Shown here piece after piece: positions 39,159 to 48,796 of a stretch of DNA of 64,000 bases (its first letter is position 1; every line of letters begins with the position of its first letter). Under the pieces are notes generated by a model that saw nothing but the letters and a program-made list of their open reading frames with translations, made no database searches and was not told the DNA's origin. This DNA is from Steinernema hermaphroditum. Lineage: Eukaryota; Nematoda; Chromadorea; Rhabditida; Steinernematidae. The position numbers and the translations under genes are program-made. The stretch spans positions 13,454,001-13,518,000 of the forward strand of contig CM059621.1 of the NCBI GenBank assembly GCA_030435675.1. Direction: 5' to 3'.

Positions 39159-39812
39159 GCATTATTCTGTTTTCTCCTTTTGCTTTTCTCCTCCGTTTTT
39201 GGTGACTCTTTCGACTGAAAAGCATTAAAGACGGACGCCTTCGGGAAGATTGGAAAAACGATGAAAGAAGAATTTGTGCAGAACCGAATTTCGGCTTTGG
39301 ACACGCTCTTCAAATTCAATCCGAACACGAGCACGTACGAAGATCAGTGCTGGATCTCTTGATCATAATCGCCTGAACTCTAACTTCTTGGACCTTGAAA
39401 AGCCGATCTCCAAAATGATGCACAATGTTTCTAGACGTCCATCGAGCGTCCATGTGCGTGGTCACTCTGGATGCTCTTTCTAGCAGCAAAAGTTCACCTT
39501 TATTTATATAATGGCTCTATCAATATGCCACATAATCTGGAACCGAACGCCCACTAGAAACATGGGAAGCGTCCGTTTTTTGACCCTTCATTACGACTTT
39601 CTCACTTTCTGAGTCATTTGTTTGGTTAACGAAAGCATACCGGTCTCATGGTTCTTCTTAAAGTCGTCCGCCGCAACTACATCATCGTCAGTCTCTGCGT
39701 CTTCGTCTGCGTCCTGTATGGGAGCGTCTGCGGTCTTCGATCGCGTCCTACTTGAAACGTGATCACCGCAAGATGAGTTGGACAGCGATGGAATTGCGTT
39801 GGCGCTGAAGAA
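39159..39812 (-). CDS. Partial gene X copy 1: acidic Ser/Asp-rich protein
   Basis: An exon at about 39812-39645 (acceptor TTTCTTCAG, donor GTATGC) encodes ANAIPSLSNSSCGDHVSSRT followed by an acidic run EDAETDDDVVAADDF. A likely last exon ending at a TGA near 39159 encodes SVFNAFQSKESPKTEEKSKR before a short basic end. Upstream exons (39850-40400) could not be resolved. The Ser-Ala-Asn-Ala / acidic pattern resembles gene X copy 2 at 48.8-49.6 kb, in the same position relative to DNase II. Family unknown. Confidence 0.35.
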
Positions 39813-39859
39813 ACTAACAGTTCGGTAAGACTGAGAAAGGGTTCAAGGGTGATCACTGA

Positions 39860-40527
39860 CGAAGGTCGACTTTCTCCGCTCCAAAGTGATTCGAGGACGA
39901 AAAAACAAAACTGCTATATAGGCCACTCGATTACGACTTATTCCTATCTAAAGATCCTTCGACGGGGTCGTTTCAATAGGAGTCGTCGATGAAACGACAT
40001 TCGAGCATGTAGTATATCTCTGAAACTAGCTAGGATTATCCCTTGCAGCGAATTTTTCGCGGTTTTCGAGGACGGACAAAATAAAGGCGAATGTGGTCGT
40101 GGGCGACAAATATCGTCAAGTACGACTTACTGTGAAGGCACTGTCGCCCAACTGTCGCTCTTCGGTGGGAGCATGCGAAGTACGAGAACGTAGCAAATGG
40201 TCAAGACTGAGAGGAAGCGAATTGCGCGGCGGAAGCGACCGGCAGAGGTATCAGATGGGAGCGAGCTTCTCATTTTGGATCTGTAGCATTGCAATTAAAA
40301 GAGCGAATACTATTCAGTTACGGCCAACGCCAGCGGCTTATCGCTAAACCTTCGCTCGAGGTCCTTTCAGGGTGAGGGATTCAGCTCAGAGGACGTATGG
40401 ATCAACTACCGAGGAAGAAAACTGAGATAACCCAGATAATGAGTCTCCCTGTAATTCAACGCACGACACTCGCACCAATACGAAGTTTATTTTGAAAAAA
40501 AAAAACAGAAAAAAAACAAAAAAGCAA
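39860..40527. other. Unassigned stretch between gene X copy 1 and gene B
   Basis: It should hold the 5' exons of gene X copy 1, but no start with a signal peptide is evident. A minus-strand AATAAA for gene B lies around 40486-40492, followed by an A-rich run at 40494-40523. Confidence 0.35.
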
Positions 40528-41512
40528 TTAATACTGCTTTCCAGAGATGCTCGACGCATTCGAAGTTACATCCGATGACCGGAGACTGTTGGACCGACCC
40601 TTCGTAGAGGGATTTGATTCTTCTCTTTTGGGGGAGATGATCAGTTTCTCCAGCGGAAGCACCTCTTCACCCTAGATTTCATAGTTGATTATATAATCCC
40701 TTGCTCTGCGCACAAACCTGGACGATCTTTGCCGCTCTTTCCATCTTCGCCTTCGTCCAGCTCAAAGCGCCGTTCCTCGCGCGGATCAATCTCGTCTTGA
40801 TACGTTCATCAATCTCTTCTGTTTCGTCGTTCATCAGTTTCAGCTGAAATTAGAATTTTACCTCAGCTCGGATCGGTTAAATACCTGGTTAAAAATGTAC
40901 CAAAATACGAGCGCGAGGGTGAAGAACATCATGACAGTGGAACAGACGAAGAGAAGCGGAACCTTCCACCACTTAATGTCTTCCGGGTAAATTACTTCAG
41001 AGTTGTCGATGTTGCCGCGGAACAGTTGAGCTGGAGCTGCAGTACGAGGAGTCGGGAGTAACTAAATCCGAGTTATTATCCTTTCATTTCCACTTATTCT
41101 GCTGAACTAACCTTTTCCACGCTTGTGGGCAGGTTGCACATCGAATTCGCGCAGCAACAGAGCTTCCCAAGATCTCCGTTATGTTCCGCCGTTTCAAAGC
41201 ACTTCGGTCCATCTTTCTCACACTGAGGACGCTTTTCGCAGCCGTACTCCATAGAATGCGGTTGGCTTGCCGGCACAAACGCGTAGCACGCTACGTTCTG
41301 CAAAGAGCGCGTTATAACAATTGACAATTCACGGGAAAACAAACCAAGTTAAAATGACAGTCGATTTCACGGCCTCCGGTTGGCCAGGCGGGCGAAGAGA
41401 AGTTGTGTTCTACGGCGCCGAGGGTGGCGATGCACTTCGATGCCCTGGCATCTGAGGGAAGCGAAGTCGTCGACGCAGCAAGGAAGCTGAAAACGACAGC
41501 TGGCCAAACCAC
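40528..41512 (-). CDS. Single-pass membrane protein with Ly6/ET-type Cys-rich ectodomain (gene B, copy 1)
   Basis: Five exons: 41512-41345, 41297-41112, 41061-40885, 40843-40718, 40671-40528 (TAA), 266 aa. Signal peptide MVWPAVVFSFLAASTTSL. The ectodomain begins SKCIATLGAVEHNF and ends GDLGKLCCCANSMCN, the CC...CN close of three-finger/ET-type domains that also occurs in TGF-beta receptor ectodomains. TM helix VPLLFVCSTVMMFFTLALVF. The ~105-residue cytoplasmic part is charged and Ser-rich (ETEEIDERIKTRLIRAR; SNSLRSSDVTSNASS) without a kinase, so it is not a TGF-beta receptor. A broken second copy lies at 50.5-51.1 kb. Confidence 0.7.
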
Positions 41513-41611
41513 ATAGGCGATTTCTTCTTCTTACGCATGGCAAGGTTTTCGTGTCGAGACCCTAACGTGTGCTGTACGCACTGCTGTTGTGGTGAAATCT
41601 GGGCAATCCCT

Positions 41612-41800
41612 CCCCCTACTTGGACCCTTCAGAACGCTACAACCTGTTTAACTTGAACGGAGAACTCGATCTCGACCTCTTCGGAGTCGATCTACTCGAA
41701 TCCGAAGTACGTCCAGAACGTCGTCGAGTTCAAGTACCTCGACGCTTCAAGGTGCCCGTGGCCAAAGAAGCGATGCTTTACACCCGGAGGAACCATAACC
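41612..41800 (+). pseudogene. Carboxylesterase fragment
   Basis: It duplicates 32226-32480 of the esterase (exon 8), starting GGACCCTTCAGAACG and reading [16 protein letters not shown] versus [16 protein letters not shown]. Internal deletions remove about 70 bp, and the copy ends after KEAMLYTRRNH. No other esterase exons accompany it. Confidence 0.8.
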
Positions 41801-41885
41801 ACAACCGACACCAGAAGAGTCTGTTTACGATTTTTTTTCACGATTTTATTTCATGAATCAAAGGCGTTACGCCTTTTTTACGTTA

Positions 41886-42060
41886 CGAGCCGCTCATTTT
41901 GGAGCAACTTCTGCTGAATCACTCTAAGTACAAGGACACTATAAAGCAGAACTGGAGGCAGACACTGGTTGATCCGACGGACGACTTGGAGGAGAAGCAC
42001 GTGGAAATCGGCAATCTTCCGGAGAATCCGTTCGGAATCGACGTCGACCATTGCACATGA
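41886..42060 (+). other. Orphan exon-like coding stretch
   Basis: Open frame ending in TGA at 42058-42060 with a protein-like translation: PLILEQLLLNHSKYKDTIKQ, then NWRQTLVDPTDDLEEKHVEI and PENPFGIDVDHCT. An AG at its 5' edge could be an acceptor. It resembles the last exon of some gene not otherwise present in the window; family not recognised. Confidence 0.35.
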
Positions 42061-42365
42061 CAGATCTCTGAAGGTTTCGTTCTAGACGTCTATGAGGACC
42101 GGTGGTAGCATTCCCTTTCTCGAACTGTGTGAGAACGACCTGTCCATAAAGGCCCAATACAGTAGGATGAGAGAGTCTGTATTTGTGTTAGATAGCAGGC
42201 ATCATCTTGAACGTCGGACAATTGTTTGTGGTGGCGATACTACAGTATGCATTCATAAGCGTGCCACTTTTTCTGATGCCGTTCCCACCTTTTGCGCATT
42301 ATAGTCCGTCGTTTCATCCTCTGTTTATCTTCTGTCGTTCACTCTGAACGCGACCAGCATCCGAC

Positions 42366-43295
42366 ATGAACACAGTTCCCGTGCTCTTCATGGAGGACGT
42401 TTTCATCGTTCTAGGCTCCTGGGATCTCTACTGCGCGAAGTGGCTTTCTGCGCCCTGGTCTCGAATGGCCGAAGCGACCAAAGCGAAAATCCACGTACTT
42501 ATGGCCTTCCTTCATTTCGAATCGGGAAAGGTTCTGGTCACCGCCCGGCAGCGATGCGACTTGTACGAAACACACATAGACTGTGATGTCCCTCTAAACT
42601 CGGTGGATTCCAAGTTTATAACACAGTTCCATGTACGTGACATCAGCTTTGATTTTGAGGAATCCCTCTCGCCGTGGAAAGAGATCACCTTGGAGCAACT
42701 CAAAAATCTCATCAATGCTGTTAGGCCAACTGAAAGAACGAAACCACTCAGATGTGACAGATATGACACAAACCGTCTGGATATAACTAGGCTCCTAGCC
42801 GAAAAGGACACCTGGGGCCTCGGTCGAAGGCTTCTTTCCATGCGACTTCCAGTGGACGAGGTCCGTATTGGTGATATCGAACGATACAATAAGGAAATCG
42901 AGCGTTTTTTGGAAACCACAGGACCTCTTTTTCGCGTCTTTGTGGATGGCTTCAGAACCAACAGTGTGAGGTTCGATTTGCTATTCGACAAATTCGTTCC
43001 AATCGATCGAGGCGTTTTCCTTTTCCGGGGAGAAGTTAACCGACATCAACTGGAGAGACTCGTGATGAAGTGCGAGATGTCGGGGGCGGAGGTTCGATTC
43101 GAGGTGGACTTTTATGACTTCGAAGGGGAACGATCCTTGGAGAACATCTTTGATTTCAAGAAGATCTACTCGAAGACGAGATGGGAAGAGGACTGTTTAG
43201 TTGCCCACAGGGAAGGATCGGAGCTAGAGCTGTACGCTCAATATTATGACGATGTACTCGACTGGTGTTGGAATCGCATTAAGTCAGATTGCTGA
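42366..43295 (+). CDS. Intronless F-box-like family protein, copy 2
   Basis: 309 aa, intact, more than 90% identical by eye to copy 1 at 35342-36256, with a five-residue insertion before NSVRFDLLFDKF (GFRT region) and changes around EVRIGDIERYNKE. The upstream leader (CGTTCACTCTGAACGCGACCAG) is shared with copies 1 and 3. The 3' flank matches copy 1 except for a 161-bp insertion at 43364. Confidence 0.7.
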   Translation: MNTVPVLFMEDVFIVLGSWDLYCAKWLSAPWSRMAEATKAKIHVLMAFLHFESGKVLVTARQRCDLYETHIDCDVPLNSVDSKFITQFHVRDISFDFEESLSPWKEITLEQLKNLINAVRPTERTKPLRCDRYDTNRLDITRLLAEKDTWGLGRRLLSMRLPVDEVRIGDIERYNKEIERFLETTGPLFRVFVDGFRTNSVRFDLLFDKFVPIDRGVFLFRGEVNRHQLERLVMKCEMSGAEVRFEVDFYDFEGERSLENIFDFKKIYSKTRWEEDCLVAHREGSELELYAQYYDDVLDWCWNRIKSDC

Positions 43296-43363
43296 TCACT
43301 ACAACTGTAACTATCCAAGTGAAGTTTTACTCAAGTGACTTTATTTGTTTTCGATGATTCTCG

Positions 43364-43524
43364 CGCACAATGATGGGACAGCCGCCTTCAACTCCGACGT
43401 CGTGCCCTCCGCCGAAGAAAGAAGAGAAGCAGCGGCAACGGCGATATGCGGTTCTTCATTGTGCATTATGAGATTTCTTGCATGACGAATGTCATTGAGT
43501 CAAGAGTAAATGTAATGTAATGTA
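43364..43524 (+). mobile_element. 161-bp retroposon-like insertion with TGTAA tail
   Basis: Comparison of the copy 1 and copy 2 F-box flanks shows an insertion here flanked by a 10-bp direct repeat ATGATTCTCG (43354-43363 and 43525-43534). It ends in ATGTAATGTAATGTAAT, a short tandem tail like those of some non-LTR retrotransposons and SINEs. It contains a short frame ending YAVLHCAL-stop that could be the tail of a reverse-transcriptase ORF. There are no terminal inverted repeats. Class assignment is inference. Confidence 0.6.
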
Positions 43525-43596
43525 ATGATTCTCGATTCTCGACAGAAATAGGGAATTCCGTGCAAAACCTTCGCAAAATCCGATCCGGTAAGCTTG

Positions 43597-43680
43597 GATG
43601 GAGGACGTTTTCATCGTTCTAGGCTCCTGGGATCTCTACTGCGCGAAGTGGCTTTCTGCGCCCTGGTCTCGAGTGGCCTT
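43597..43680 (+). pseudogene. 5' fragment of the F-box-like gene
   Basis: About 80 bp identical to the start of the F-box-like genes (ATGGAGGACGTTTTCATCGT...GTCTCGAGTGGCC), covering roughly residues 9-36, then diverging. It sits directly in front of copy 3, so it is probably a remnant of tandem duplication. Confidence 0.8.
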
Positions 43681-43784
43681 TGCTGGTCTTTCCGATGCCG
43701 TTCCCACCTTTTGCGCATTGTAGTCCGTCGTTTCATCCTCTGTTTATCTTCTGTCGTTCAATCTGAACGCGACCAGCATCCAAC

Positions 43785-45037
43785 ATGAACACAGTTCCTG
43801 CGCTCTTTATGGAAGACGTATTCATCGTTCTAGGCTCCTGGGATCTCTACTGCGCGAAATGGCTTTCTGCGCCCTGGTCTCGAGTGGCCGAAGCGACCAA
43901 AACGAAGATCCACGTACTTATGGCCTTCCTTCATTTCGAATCGGGAAAGATTCTGGTCACCGCCCGGCAGCGACGCGACTTGTACGAAACACACCTGGAC
44001 AGTGATGTTGCTCTGAAGATTATGTGAAAAAAGAGCACAGGTGAAGAAAGAGCACGCTTTCTTCATGAACAGAATTTGTGTGACCGTTCTGATGATGGCT
44101 TTATTTAGAAGTGCTAGGATATCAGCGAAGCTGTTAAGGCTACAGAATGAATACGCGCACGCAAAATGAATACGGGGCTCGCTTCGCTCGCCCGCAGCTG
44201 TCTGTGTGCACAATCCGAGTAGAGCGTGGTCTGAAATTCCATTTCAAATATCTATCTGTGTTCATGAAAAAAAGTGTGCTCTTTTTTCACCCGTGCTCTT
44301 TTTTCATGAAACCGCTCTGAACACGGTGGATTCGAAATTTATAACACAGTTCCATGTGAGCGATATTAACTTTAGTGGTGAGAACCCTCCCGCGGCGTGG
44401 AAAGAGGTCAGCTTGGAGCAACTCAAAAATCTCATCAATGCTGTTAGGCCAACCGAAAGAACGAAACCACTCAGATGTGACAGATATGACACAAACCGTC
44501 TGGATATAACTAGGCTCTTAGCCGAAAAGGACACCTGGGGCCTCGGTCGAAGGCTTCTTTCCATGCAACTTCCGGTGGACGATGTCCATATTGGCACTAT
44601 CGAAGGATACGAGAATGAAATTGAACGCTTTTTTGATTCCATAGGAGCTCTTTTGTATGTCCGGGTGTCTCGCTCCACAGGCGAGAACCTAAACAACCGC
44701 TTCGACTTGCTTCGACTTGCTGTGTGACAAATTTGTTCCTCTTTACGGAGGAGCTCTCATTTTTAAAGGAGAAGTTGACCGACATCAACTGGAGAGACTC
44801 GTGATGAAGTGTGAGATGGCAGGGATGGAGGTTCGATTCGAAGTGTGTTTTGATGACTTCGAAGGCGAATGGTCCCTGGAGAACATGTTTGACTTCAAAA
44901 AGATCTACTCGAAGACGAAACTCGAAGACGGGATCTTGTTCGCACTTAGGGAGGGGGCAAAATTCGAGGTTCGTGTTCAAGAGCATCGCGGTCTTCTGGT
45001 TGAGTGGGGCTGGTGCCGCATAACTGTGAACGTCTGA
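43785..45037 (+). pseudogene. F-box-like copy 3, interrupted by a MITE and a 10-bp duplication
   Basis: N-terminal part 43785-44017 is near-identical to copies 1 and 2 until ETHLDSDVAL, where a 296-bp element enters and brings a stop within a few codons. Coding similarity resumes at 44322 (VDSKFITQFHVSDI). A tandem duplication of TTCGACTTGC at 44701-44720 shifts the frame; the remaining part is open in another frame to 45037 (RHQLERLVMKCEMAGMEV). Outside the lesions it is more diverged than copies 1 and 2, suggesting an older copy. Confidence 0.85.
44018..44313. mobile_element. 296-bp MITE with terminal inverted repeats and 8-bp target duplication (hAT-like)
   Basis: Direct repeats GCTCTGAA flank it (44010-44017 and 44314-44321), absent as a pair from the uninterrupted copies. 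The ends are inverted repeats of about 50 bp: left TGAAAAAAGAGCAC...TTCATGAAC, right the reverse complement with a few changes; each end carries the unit GAAAAAAGAGCAC twice. No coding capacity. An 8-bp duplication is typical of hAT transposons. Confidence 0.8.
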
Positions 45038-45126
45038 TCTAAATTATCATGCAGCTAACTACATAATTAAGATTCTGGTTAAGTGAAGGCTCATTCATGA
45101 AATAAAGTCGTGAAAAGTTAAGTCAT

Positions 45127-45210
45127 CTAAAAAGTTGTGCTCCCTCGGGGATCGAACCTGGCTTAGAACCTTTCCAATGAGCCACTCCTCCACATCTGAA
45201 ACATCGTTGG
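45127..45210 (-). repeat. tRNA-like relic with pol III-type boxes
   Basis: On the minus strand TGGCTCATTGG (box A-like) and GGTTCGATCCC (box B-like) are followed by CAACTTTTTT, a pol III-type terminator. Box spacing is short (about 26 nt) and the arms do not pair well, so it is a degenerate tRNA or SINE head rather than a working tRNA. Confidence 0.4.
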
Positions 45211-45271
45211 CACCGACCGACGAAGTGCAACTACTCAACAACAATAGAAAAAAAAACTGTATAATACCAAT

Positions 45272-48200
45272 TTATTTTAAGCAGCTAACCAATTCACTTT
45301 TTTTGCCGGCTTTCTTGGTATCCTTCTTCTTCTGGCGCTCCTCCTTCTTCCGCGCTCTCTCCTTTCGATCCTTCCTCACCTTTTTGAACATCGCGTTGAA
45401 ATCGGTGAACTGCTTGGTGCACGGGTCTTTTTTGCCACAACCTCTGCAGACCTGGCCAAACAGTTCCATGGCCTGTGCATTCGGGATGATGTGCTCGTTC
45501 CCTTCGTGGTCAACATAGAAGCCTTCAATGCCCAAGGTTCGGATCGAACATTTCAAGGCTTTGTTGACATCTTTGTTCTTGAACCCCATGGTGAGGGAAC
45601 CACGAACCAATTGGGTATTCTTAAATTCAAAGGAAAAGTTTAAACGACAGCAACATAGCTTTACCACAGCATTCGTTCCCGTGTCGTACAACTATCGGGG
45701 TTCGGGATTCGGAGGTAGCTCCAGGATGATTTTCGTGTGGTCTTGGGTGAAGCATACACTATTTTGTCCACCAAAGCCATGTTCTATGATCTTCACCATA
45801 CAGCGGAGATCGTCGTCCATCTAAATGGTAACTAAGATTTGGAGTCGTGCTTAAAGGGACACGGTCATGGCGGAAAAAAGTTTTTTAAAAAATCTGAAAA
45901 AATTCATGCCCGTGTTTTTGAGGTTGCTGAAAACGATGGTGAGTGGCGATTCTAAGTTCGCCAGGTAGTTTCCTAGAAACAGACCACAGCGCGCGATCTG
46001 TGGTTTGTCGATGGTCCCGTCGCGGGACGCGTGTCCCGACGCGATTTGCGCGACGAATGCGATTCGCGTACTGTAGTTTCATCATTTTCTATCGATTTTG
46101 CTAAGTTTTGAGGGACAAAGCATCTTCAAAAGCATTTGTTTCGACTTATTTCACTTCCTCGGCTTATCTCTAATGCAGAAAAAGATCTTCGCCACGATTT
46201 TGGCGATTTCGAGGGTTAGTATCACATGGAAACGCTCTATATTCCTTTTCGTCCGATGTTATTACAAGTTTGAGAGTTTTGAAATGCCAAACCGCCAGTG
46301 GATTGTCCAATTCACACTTAAATCCTCTAAACATCAATGCCAAAAAACTATAAGCGCCAATATAGGTGTTTCTGCCATTTCACGTTTCATAGAACTGATA
46401 TTCTATCTGTATTTAGGACGTGTCCCTATCGATACGTGATAGAATCAGCAGTAAATTCTGCATCGGACAGTGAAATTCGCCTAGTTGTCGTAAAGTACAC
46501 TTAAATACGACTGATTGTTTTCACACACACATGTATATGCCACTGCATATCCAGCAACTAACCCTCGAAATCGCCAAAATCGTGGCGAAGATCTTTTTCT
46601 GCATTAGAGATAAGCTGAGGAAGTGAAATAAGTCGAAACAAATGCTTTTGAAGATGCTTTGTCCCTCAAAACTTAGCAAAATCGATAGAAAATGATGAAA
46701 CTACAGTACGCGAATCGCATTCGTCGCGCAAATCGCGTCGGGACACGCGTCCCGCGACGGGACCATCGACAAACCACAGATCGCGCGCTGTGGTCTGTTT
46801 CTAGGAAACTACCTGGCGAACTTAGAATCGCCACTCACCATCGTTTTCAGCAACCTCAAAAACACGGGCATGAATTTTTTCAGATTTTTAAAAAAACTTT
46901 TTTCCGCCATGACCGTGTCCCTTTAAGGGATTCAGACACCGCAATGCGATTTTAGATATTAATTGTTTTGAAATTTTCGAAGTTTTAGCCAGTCCTAGGC
47001 TGAGCCGCACAGCACAGCATAGCAGGTCTGAGAATTCTGGTTTTGTCTCAGCTTGAACTTAAAATCACTACGTTTGTGCAGGACCATCGCAAAACGTACA
47101 GAACGTCGTGATCTACGGTAAAATTAGCGCAGACATGCGGGCGATTTGTATCTCGTCTTTCAGGTTCAGTCTAAACTTGAAGCTCAGAACTCCGCTCACA
47201 GAGTCAGTACAATTTTCGAAATTGTGAAGGGCAACATTCCACAGCATCTGTCCGATAGGAACGGTGCGAGAGAGAGCAGACGACCAGAGAAGGCTAAACT
47301 AAGGAGGTCCACTTCGTGGAATTCTCTGCTCGCCTGAGGTTTTCCGTACTTTCGGACAGATGCAGGTGTGTGGGACGAAATAATGCAAAATTCCACATTT
47401 AACTACCTCAGCAATGTGACATGACCAATGATTCTAACTGAGTCCGATTCGGAGTCCGAAATTCGGAAACCGGCCGACTCGGATCAGAGACACAGCCATG
47501 ATTTGGAGCTAGGCAAATTTTGAAGTAGATCACTAATCTTTTTGCAAAGTGTATCAGCCTTCAACTCGAAACATTACTTTAATAAAATCTGTTTTGCGGT
47601 GTCTGTATCCCTTTAACTTCTCACCTCGGCACAGTAGCTCTCCTGTCCTCCACTTCGATCAGTATGTGTCCAAGATTTCCAGGCGAAGTACGCGTTTCCA
47701 TTGTGACGGGCAATGACGTTCATATAGAGGTCTATCTGAATATGAGTGTATAAACGTTTAACAGGAGAATTTACCGAACTCTCGCTGAATCTTTTTCGGG
47801 CCTTCGACGATGGCCTTCTCCGGTATTCCGTTGTACAATACGCGGAATTTGACTCCGCCCAAGGACAAAAGCACCTCTCTGACTTTTGCCTGCGCGTACT
47901 TCTTTTTTGAATCCACCTCCAGCCGACAGTTGCCATTGCAAAAGTACGGTTTAACTTGTGCAGTGTTTAGGATGTTCACTAAAATTACTATGAGGTGCTG
48001 GCAAGCATTGAACCATGCTCACCAAGGTTGTCTAAAGATGCGCTGCTGAACGACGCACAAAGGAACATTTGGCCATTCGCACTTGAACCATCAGTCGTGC
48101 TCTCAGAGAACCAATTTTCAGGATTGCGGAATGTTTCGTGTTTGCTGAATTTTGGCCCTCTGGGCATACTGTGGAGCAAGTGGAAGCCCGTTTCCTTGTT

Positions 48201-48575
48201 CTGCGCAGTCAGTCCCTTTGCGTGGGCACATTTGCTATGAGCCGTCGAAGAACCTGGAGGCTGGTCCGAGTATGCCTCAACACGGACATCCTAAATCTAC
48301 CATTTTCCCTACCAAGTTGTGAGTAATCATGGTCACCTTATGCTGCGCAATGCTGCGGATAGTCTCGATCACTGCACCACCCGCTACAAAGTTCTCTTCT
48401 TCGACAAACTTTGATGGATTGGCGGAGGTGATCGTCGCAGAGGATTCTTTTCGTGCGTGTTTAACAGTGATAAACCTGCAACTACTCGTTGCCAACCCCT
48501 AAACTCCCAGAACACACATACCAGTCAACTGGCTTCCCATCTCCGTCCCGGCACACCAGCTCTAAAATGTAGAAT
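45272..48575 (-). CDS. Deoxyribonuclease II copy 2, with in-frame premature stop
   Basis: Same exon order as copy 1: VCRDGDGKPVDWYV (about 48530-48572), FITVKHARKESSATI (from about 48477), SKCAHAKGLTAQN with the first HxK, VKPYFCNGNCRLEV, YMNVIARHNGNAYFAWKSW (ending 47625), then 45820-45665 with the second HxK (QDHTKIILELP), then 45619-45272 (TAA). In the penultimate exon codon TAG at 45694-45692 replaces the Trp of copy 1 (DPRWLY versus EPR-stop-LY), 10 codons before the donor. Translation would stop after both catalytic motifs, losing the last ~125 residues. The intron 45821-47624 is expanded by a palindromic element. A signal exon was not found. It is either a pseudogene or a truncated enzyme. 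Confidence 0.8.
45855..46922. mobile_element. 1,068-bp palindromic (foldback) element with 366-bp arms, flanked by TTAA
   Basis: The arms 45855-46220 and 46557-46922 are near-perfect reverse complements (two or three differences seen by eye) around a 336-bp centre. Outer ends read AGGGACACGGTCATGGCGG...CCGCCATGACCGTGTCCCT. TTAA lies at 45851-45854 and 46923-46926, the target duplication of piggyBac-type elements, though TTAA is itself palindromic and a TA duplication (Tc1/mariner) cannot be excluded. Identical 66-residue ORFs in both arms are a consequence of the palindrome. No transposase. C. elegans PAL-type repeats have similar architecture. High arm identity points to recent insertion. 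Confidence 0.88.
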
Positions 48576-48796
48576 TTTGATCTACTTTGGCGCTAATAAC
48601 GTCTTTCAAGCTAGGAAGTACTTTGAAGTGATGGATACAAAATCTTGCCAACCTATGGTATCTAGCGTTACGATTAATTGTTCGGTTAAATTCGCCAATT
48701 TCGGCCGAAAGAGACCGAGTGAGAGACTCGGAATCAGCGTGTATTCAGCATAACATCTCGTTCGAAGGCAAAATCAGAACCGGCTGGTTCAGAAGT

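Noticed and set aside
40885..41297. Gene B considered as a TGF-beta/activin receptor
   Set aside because: The CC...CN ectodomain fits, but the cytoplasmic part is only about 105 residues with no kinase motifs.
45885..46955. Two identical ORFs (66 shared residues) in the palindromic element
   Set aside because: They are the same sequence read in both arms of the inverted repeat, with no domain; not a transposase.
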